From: a bacterium
Lineage (GTDB): Bacteria > JAJVIF01 > JAGGVT01
NCBI GenBank assembly: GCA_021157815.1
Contig: JAGGVT010000032.1
Coordinates: forward strand, 1-45,706
Reading direction: 5' to 3'
Length of the DNA: 45,706 bases
Made by a program: the position numbers and the translations under genes. Shown here in pieces: positions 42,245-45,706 of this stretch (within the stretch, counting starts at the first letter, position 1; the number at the start of each line of letters is the position of its first letter). A model generated the notes under the pieces. The model saw nothing but the letters and a program-made list of their open reading frames with translations, was not told the DNA's origin and ran no database searches.

Positions 42245-44863
42245 TTGAAGTCAGTCGATTTGCGAAATAAATATTTGGAATTTTTTAAAAAGTACGAGCA
42301 CACGATTATCAAGTCAGCGCCGCTTGTTCCGATTAACGACCCGTCTCTGCTTCTGATAAATGCCGGAATGGCGCCGTTGAAACCGTACTTTCTCGACACG
42401 AAAAGCGCGCCGTCGCCAAGAATGGCGTCTGTCCAGAAATGCCTTCGCACGAAGGATATCGATGATGTCGGCACGACTCCACGACATCTGACCTTTTTCG
42501 AAATGCTGGGAAATTTCTCATTCGGCGATTATTTCAAAGAGGAGATTATTCCGTGGTCGTGGGAGTTTTTAATTGGATGGCTTGAACTGCCTGAGGACAA
42601 ACTGTTTGTAAGCGTCTTTGAAGAAGATGATGAGGCGTACGATATCTGGCATAAAAAGGTCGGACTGCCGGAATCGAAAATATTCAAACTCGGTGAGGCT
42701 GATAATTTCTGGTATATGGCGGATACAGGCCCCTGCGGGCCTGACAGCGAAATTTTCTATGACCTTGGCGAAAAAGTCGGATGCGGCAGGCCAACATGCC
42801 AGCCCGGATGCGACTGCGCACGCTACACTGAAATTTGGAATCTGGTTTTTACGCAGTTTGACCGCCAGGAGGATGGCGAGCTCAAACCGCTTCCCAACAG
42901 GAATGTCGATACGGGAATGGGGCTTGAAAGGACAATCGCCGCTATTGAAGGCAAAGTCAGCGTTTTTGAAATAGATGCTTTCCAGCCGCTGATTTCCTAC
43001 ATACGCAAAAAGGCAGGTCAAAAGGGCAAAAGGGATACAAGCGGGGTTATCGAATTCAATCCCTTTTTCCTCATGGCTGACCATCTGCGGGGAAGCGCGT
43101 TTTTAATCGCGGATGATGTCTATCCCGGCAACGAGGGACGCGGATATATTCTGAGGCGAATAATGCGTCGCGCGTTTTTGCATGCACAGCGCCAGGGATT
43201 GAAAGAGGGTGAATTAATCGCCGGACTGCATTTCATCTATGAGTCGCTTGGTGACGCTTATCCTGAGATAATCGAAAAATCAAAACTCATCGAGAAAATA
43301 CTTTCACGCGAGGAGGAGGGATTTTTGTCAACGCTGTCGCGCGGCGAGGCGTTGCTGGATAAGAAAATAGCGAAACTGGAAAAAACCGGGAATAATGTTC
43401 TCGCCGGTGAAACGGCGTTTGAACTGTATGACACGTACGGTTTCCCGATTGATTTGACACGGGATATCCTTCGCGAGAAAGGTTACAAAGTCGATGAAGA
43501 TAGTTTCAATGCGGAACTCGAAAAGCAGCGTTTGAGGTCTCGCGCGGATACGGCAACAAAACTCAACTCCGCATCCGGTGGACCTGAGGTGGTTATTTCT
43601 GTCGAAAAGCCAACCGAGTTCGTTGGATTTGAAACAACCAGCGCTAAAGCGGAAATCAGGCGGGTTACAACTCTGGACAAACTGGCAATCGTGCTTGATA
43701 AAACGCCATTCTATGCGGAATCCGGCGGCCAGGTCGGCGATGAGGGAATTATTAAAAGCGACTCGTTTGAATTCAATGTAACAAAAACAATAAAAGACCA
43801 GCGCGATGTTTATTATCACATTGGCGAATTTACAAAAGGAAACCCGGAGGTAATTCAGGAGGAAACAGAAATAATCGCGCAGGTAACTGAATCACGGCGA
43901 CGCGGCATCATGCGCTCACACACCGCAACACATCTTATGCATTCAGCGCTTCGGCAGGTGCTTGGTACTCACGTTAAACAGGCGGGTTCGCTTGTCGAGG
44001 ATGACCGCCTTCGATTCGACTTTTCACATTATGAATCTGTCTCGTTCGATAACATTTTGAAAATCACAAAACTGGTTAACAAATGGATTCTTCAGGGATT
44101 TGATATCAGCACTCATATTCAACGGTACAGCGAAGCGGTTAAATCAGGCGCGATGGCGATTTTCGGCGAGAAGTACGGCGATGAGGTCAGGGTGGTTTCA
44201 ATGGGCGATGTCTCAAGCGAATTGTGTGGGGGAACGCATCTGGATAACACGTCGAAAATCGGTTCGTTCGTGATTATCAAGGAGGAATCAATTGCGTCGG
44301 GAACACGGCGTATCGAGGCGCTTACAGGATTAAAAGCGATTGAGTATTTCCTCGATGGCGGAAAAGTCCTGAAAGAACTGTCAAGCAGATTCGCGGTTGG
44401 TTATGACCTGATTGAATCCAACGTGGAAAAACTTTTTGCTGAAAGGAAATCGCTTGAAAAGGAGCTGGACAAAATCCGCGCGAACATGGCTAAATCACAG
44501 GTTGCGGGATTAATCGAACAGGCGGAGAAAGTCGGTAATGTTTCGCTGATAATTCACACTGTTGATAATCTCAATAACGATGCGTTGATGAGCATGGCGG
44601 AGGGATTCAAGGGCAAGGTTGATTCATACGCCGCTCTTCTTATTGGAAAAATGCCGGACAAGCTCGGAGTGGTTATCGCGGTCAGTAACGACATGATGAA
44701 AAAAGGCTTGAAGGCCGGCGATTTGATTAGGGAAATATGCGGAGTTTTGGGTGGAGGCGGGGGAGGGCGTCCGAATATCGCTCAAGGCGGCGGTAAAGAC
44801 GCCGCGAAAATCGATGACGCAATAAATAAATTCAAATCTATAATAAATGAAAAACTAAATTAG
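42245..44863 (+). CDS. alaS: Alanyl-tRNA synthetase
   Basis: The 872-residue enzyme charges tRNA-Ala. It has LRNKYLEFF, NAGMAPLKPYF, the class II motifs around LGNFSFGDYFK and DTGMGLER, the editing-domain HTATHLMHSALRQVLG and CGGTHLDNTSKIG, and a C-terminal C-Ala domain ending in GGGGGGRPNIAQGGG. The start is TTG at 42245 with AGGAG upstream; a longer frame to ATG 42206 begins inside a repeat fragment. It overlaps bioY tail to tail by four bases. Confidence 0.96.
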   Translation: MKSVDLRNKYLEFFKKYEHTIIKSAPLVPINDPSLLLINAGMAPLKPYFLDTKSAPSPRMASVQKCLRTKDIDDVGTTPRHLTFFEMLGNFSFGDYFKEEIIPWSWEFLIGWLELPEDKLFVSVFEEDDEAYDIWHKKVGLPESKIFKLGEADNFWYMADTGPCGPDSEIFYDLGEKVGCGRPTCQPGCDCARYTEIWNLVFTQFDRQEDGELKPLPNRNVDTGMGLERTIAAIEGKVSVFEIDAFQPLISYIRKKAGQKGKRDTSGVIEFNPFFLMADHLRGSAFLIADDVYPGNEGRGYILRRIMRRAFLHAQRQGLKEGELIAGLHFIYESLGDAYPEIIEKSKLIEKILSREEEGFLSTLSRGEALLDKKIAKLEKTGNNVLAGETAFELYDTYGFPIDLTRDILREKGYKVDEDSFNAELEKQRLRSRADTATKLNSASGGPEVVISVEKPTEFVGFETTSAKAEIRRVTTLDKLAIVLDKTPFYAESGGQVGDEGIIKSDSFEFNVTKTIKDQRDVYYHIGEFTKGNPEVIQEETEIIAQVTESRRRGIMRSHTATHLMHSALRQVLGTHVKQAGSLVEDDRLRFDFSHYESVSFDNILKITKLVNKWILQGFDISTHIQRYSEAVKSGAMAIFGEKYGDEVRVVSMGDVSSELCGGTHLDNTSKIGSFVIIKEESIASGTRRIEALTGLKAIEYFLDGGKVLKELSSRFAVGYDLIESNVEKLFAERKSLEKELDKIRANMAKSQVAGLIEQAEKVGNVSLIIHTVDNLNNDALMSMAEGFKGKVDSYAALLIGKMPDKLGVVIAVSNDMMKKGLKAGDLIREICGVLGGGGGGRPNIAQGGGKDAAKIDDAINKFKSIINEKLN

Positions 44864-45468
44864 CCGTTCTGGAACACGGACAGCCTTGTCCGCGCTTTTC
44901 CAGTCATGCTGATGCAAACCCATGCTGCAGCGACTTTTACAATGTCGCCTGCTATGAACGGCAAAACGCCAATCGCAAACGCAGATTTTAATCCCATTCC
45001 GGTTATAAACCCGAGGTGAATGCATCCGAGAGTGAGTATCGCGATTTCGCCGATTATTAGAGCCATCGCGAGAGATGCGCTGTTTTTACTCTTTTGAGTT
45101 ATGCAGCCGACAATCCACGCGGCAAGAATAAATCCCAGCAGGTATCCGCCGGTTGGCCCAATCAGGCAGAGTAATCCGATTGCGCCGCCGGGAGCAAACA
45201 TCGGCATTCCCATTGCGCCGAGGGAAATATATGAGATGACCGCAAGAATGCCGTCCCGCGGCCCCAGCATCGCGCCTGCCATCAGGACAAAGAAAGTCTG
45301 AAGCGTGATGGGAACAGGGTTTCCCGGCATGAATAGTTTCAAATGCGCTCCGAGGCATATCAGAAGAATAAACGATACAACCCCAAACGCTCTTGCATAT
45401 TGAACGGGGATTTCAACGTGCCAGAAATCGCGTTTATTCAGAGATTCAGATATTATGCTGCTGTTCAT
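44860..45468 (-). CDS. bioY: Biotin transporter S-component BioY
   Basis: The 202-residue protein has six predicted membrane segments and the BioY signatures PGNPVPITLQTFFVLMAGAMLG and PTGGYLLGFILAAWIVG. It binds biotin and works alone or with an ECF energising module. GGAG lies before the ATG. No other biotin gene is in the window. Confidence 0.93.
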   Translation of the reverse strand: MNSSIISESLNKRDFWHVEIPVQYARAFGVVSFILLICLGAHLKLFMPGNPVPITLQTFFVLMAGAMLGPRDGILAVISYISLGAMGMPMFAPGGAIGLLCLIGPTGGYLLGFILAAWIVGCITQKSKNSASLAMALIIGEIAILTLGCIHLGFITGMGLKSAFAIGVLPFIAGDIVKVAAAWVCISMTGKARTRLSVFQNG

Positions 45469-45619
45469 TATGTCAACTCCATGCGTTAATGCGAAAGAAG
45501 AAGAAACGAAATTATACTAACTTTTATTGATATATTAAATAGCAGAAAGTTTAAAAACCTGCAGGGAAAACCAATAAATCGTCATTCCCGCGAAAGGGGC
45601 TGTTGAAAAAGGGCTGAAT

Positions 45620-45692
45620 GTAGGGGGTAGGTCTCTGTGCCTACCCTAAATATTGGCATAAATACAGGGCAACCACGGAGAGTTGCCCCTAC
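45620..45692. repeat. GTAGGGGG...CCCCTAC nested hairpins
   Basis: GTAGGGGG at the left and CCCCTAC at the right enclose GGGTAGG-loop-CCTACCC and GGGCAAC-loop-GTTGCCC. GGGCTGTTGAAAAAGG just upstream recurs near 31967. The rest of 45469-45706 holds no gene. Confidence 0.6.
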
Positions 45693-45706
45693 GGTCTGGG
45701 ATATAA

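Noticed and set aside
1-45706. tRNA or rRNA genes
   Set aside because: No cloverleaf-like segment with a GGTTCRANYCC T-arm and a matching acceptor stem was noticed by eye on either strand; a tRNAscan run would be decisive.

Overview
The window reads as chromosomal DNA of an uncultured, Gram-negative-type bacterium. The signs are several Cys-anchored lipoproteins, MotA/MotB/FliL, type IV pilus PilT/PilC, ResB/CcsA (system II) cytochrome c maturation and RNase J. I cannot assign a phylum. TTG is a common start codon (seven probable cases), TGA works as a normal stop in many genes, and intergenic spaces are crowded with hairpins and small inverted-repeat elements. I saw no tRNA, rRNA, CRISPR array, integrase or full insertion sequence.

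Layout. 1-4.5 kb (minus): secreted lipoproteins (an NHL-repeat protein interrupted by TGA, a PLD-fold protein with damaged catalytic motifs, a small Ig/carboxypeptidase-regulatory-like protein) and an Mrr-like protein. 4.9-13.8 kb (minus): a housekeeping run transcribed thiC, thiL, tsaE, tsaB, rimI, tsaD, DUF3800, rnj, uppP, combining thiamine synthesis, t6A tRNA modification, RNA decay and cell-wall lipid recycling. tsaD has only an ATT or ATA start available. 13.9-17.1 kb: rpmB (divergent from thiC over overlapping promoters), a STAS protein, a cold-shock protein and purA. 17.4-24.5 kb: a large lipoprotein and an accessory stretch (PLD plus zinc-ribbon protein, winged-helix nucleotidyltransferase with methyltransferase, c-type cytochrome, zinc-ribbon proteins). 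24.5-31.7 kb (minus): polyprenyl synthase, ResB-CcsA, and a 935-residue PKD/BNR lipoprotein related at its N-terminus to the 17.7 kb lipoprotein. 32.4-36.1 kb: pilT, pilC and an NtrC-family regulator with a Glu in place of the phosphoacceptor Asp. 36.1-38.3 kb (minus): motA-motB-fliL. 38.5-45.5 kb: a broken cysteine desulfurase, a cysteine-free IscU-like protein, mnmA, an AI-2E-type permease and alaS, then bioY on the opposite strand.

How the genes work together. TsaB, TsaD and TsaE form most of the t6A machinery (TsaC is not here). CcsA and ResB would attach heme to proteins such as the CxxCH cytochrome 4 kb away. The mnmA locus normally draws sulfur from a desulfurase/IscU pair. Here the desulfurase has lost the segment holding its PLP lysine and has a stop codon, and the IscU-like protein has lost all three ligand cysteines while staying in frame. 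This degenerate but retained cassette is the most unusual feature of the window. Next are the structured repeats: two copies of a ~105-bp multi-stem element, two 8-bp tandem arrays placed just after stop codons in the same relative orientation, and several MITE-like elements, one of which supplies the C-terminal tail of TsaB.
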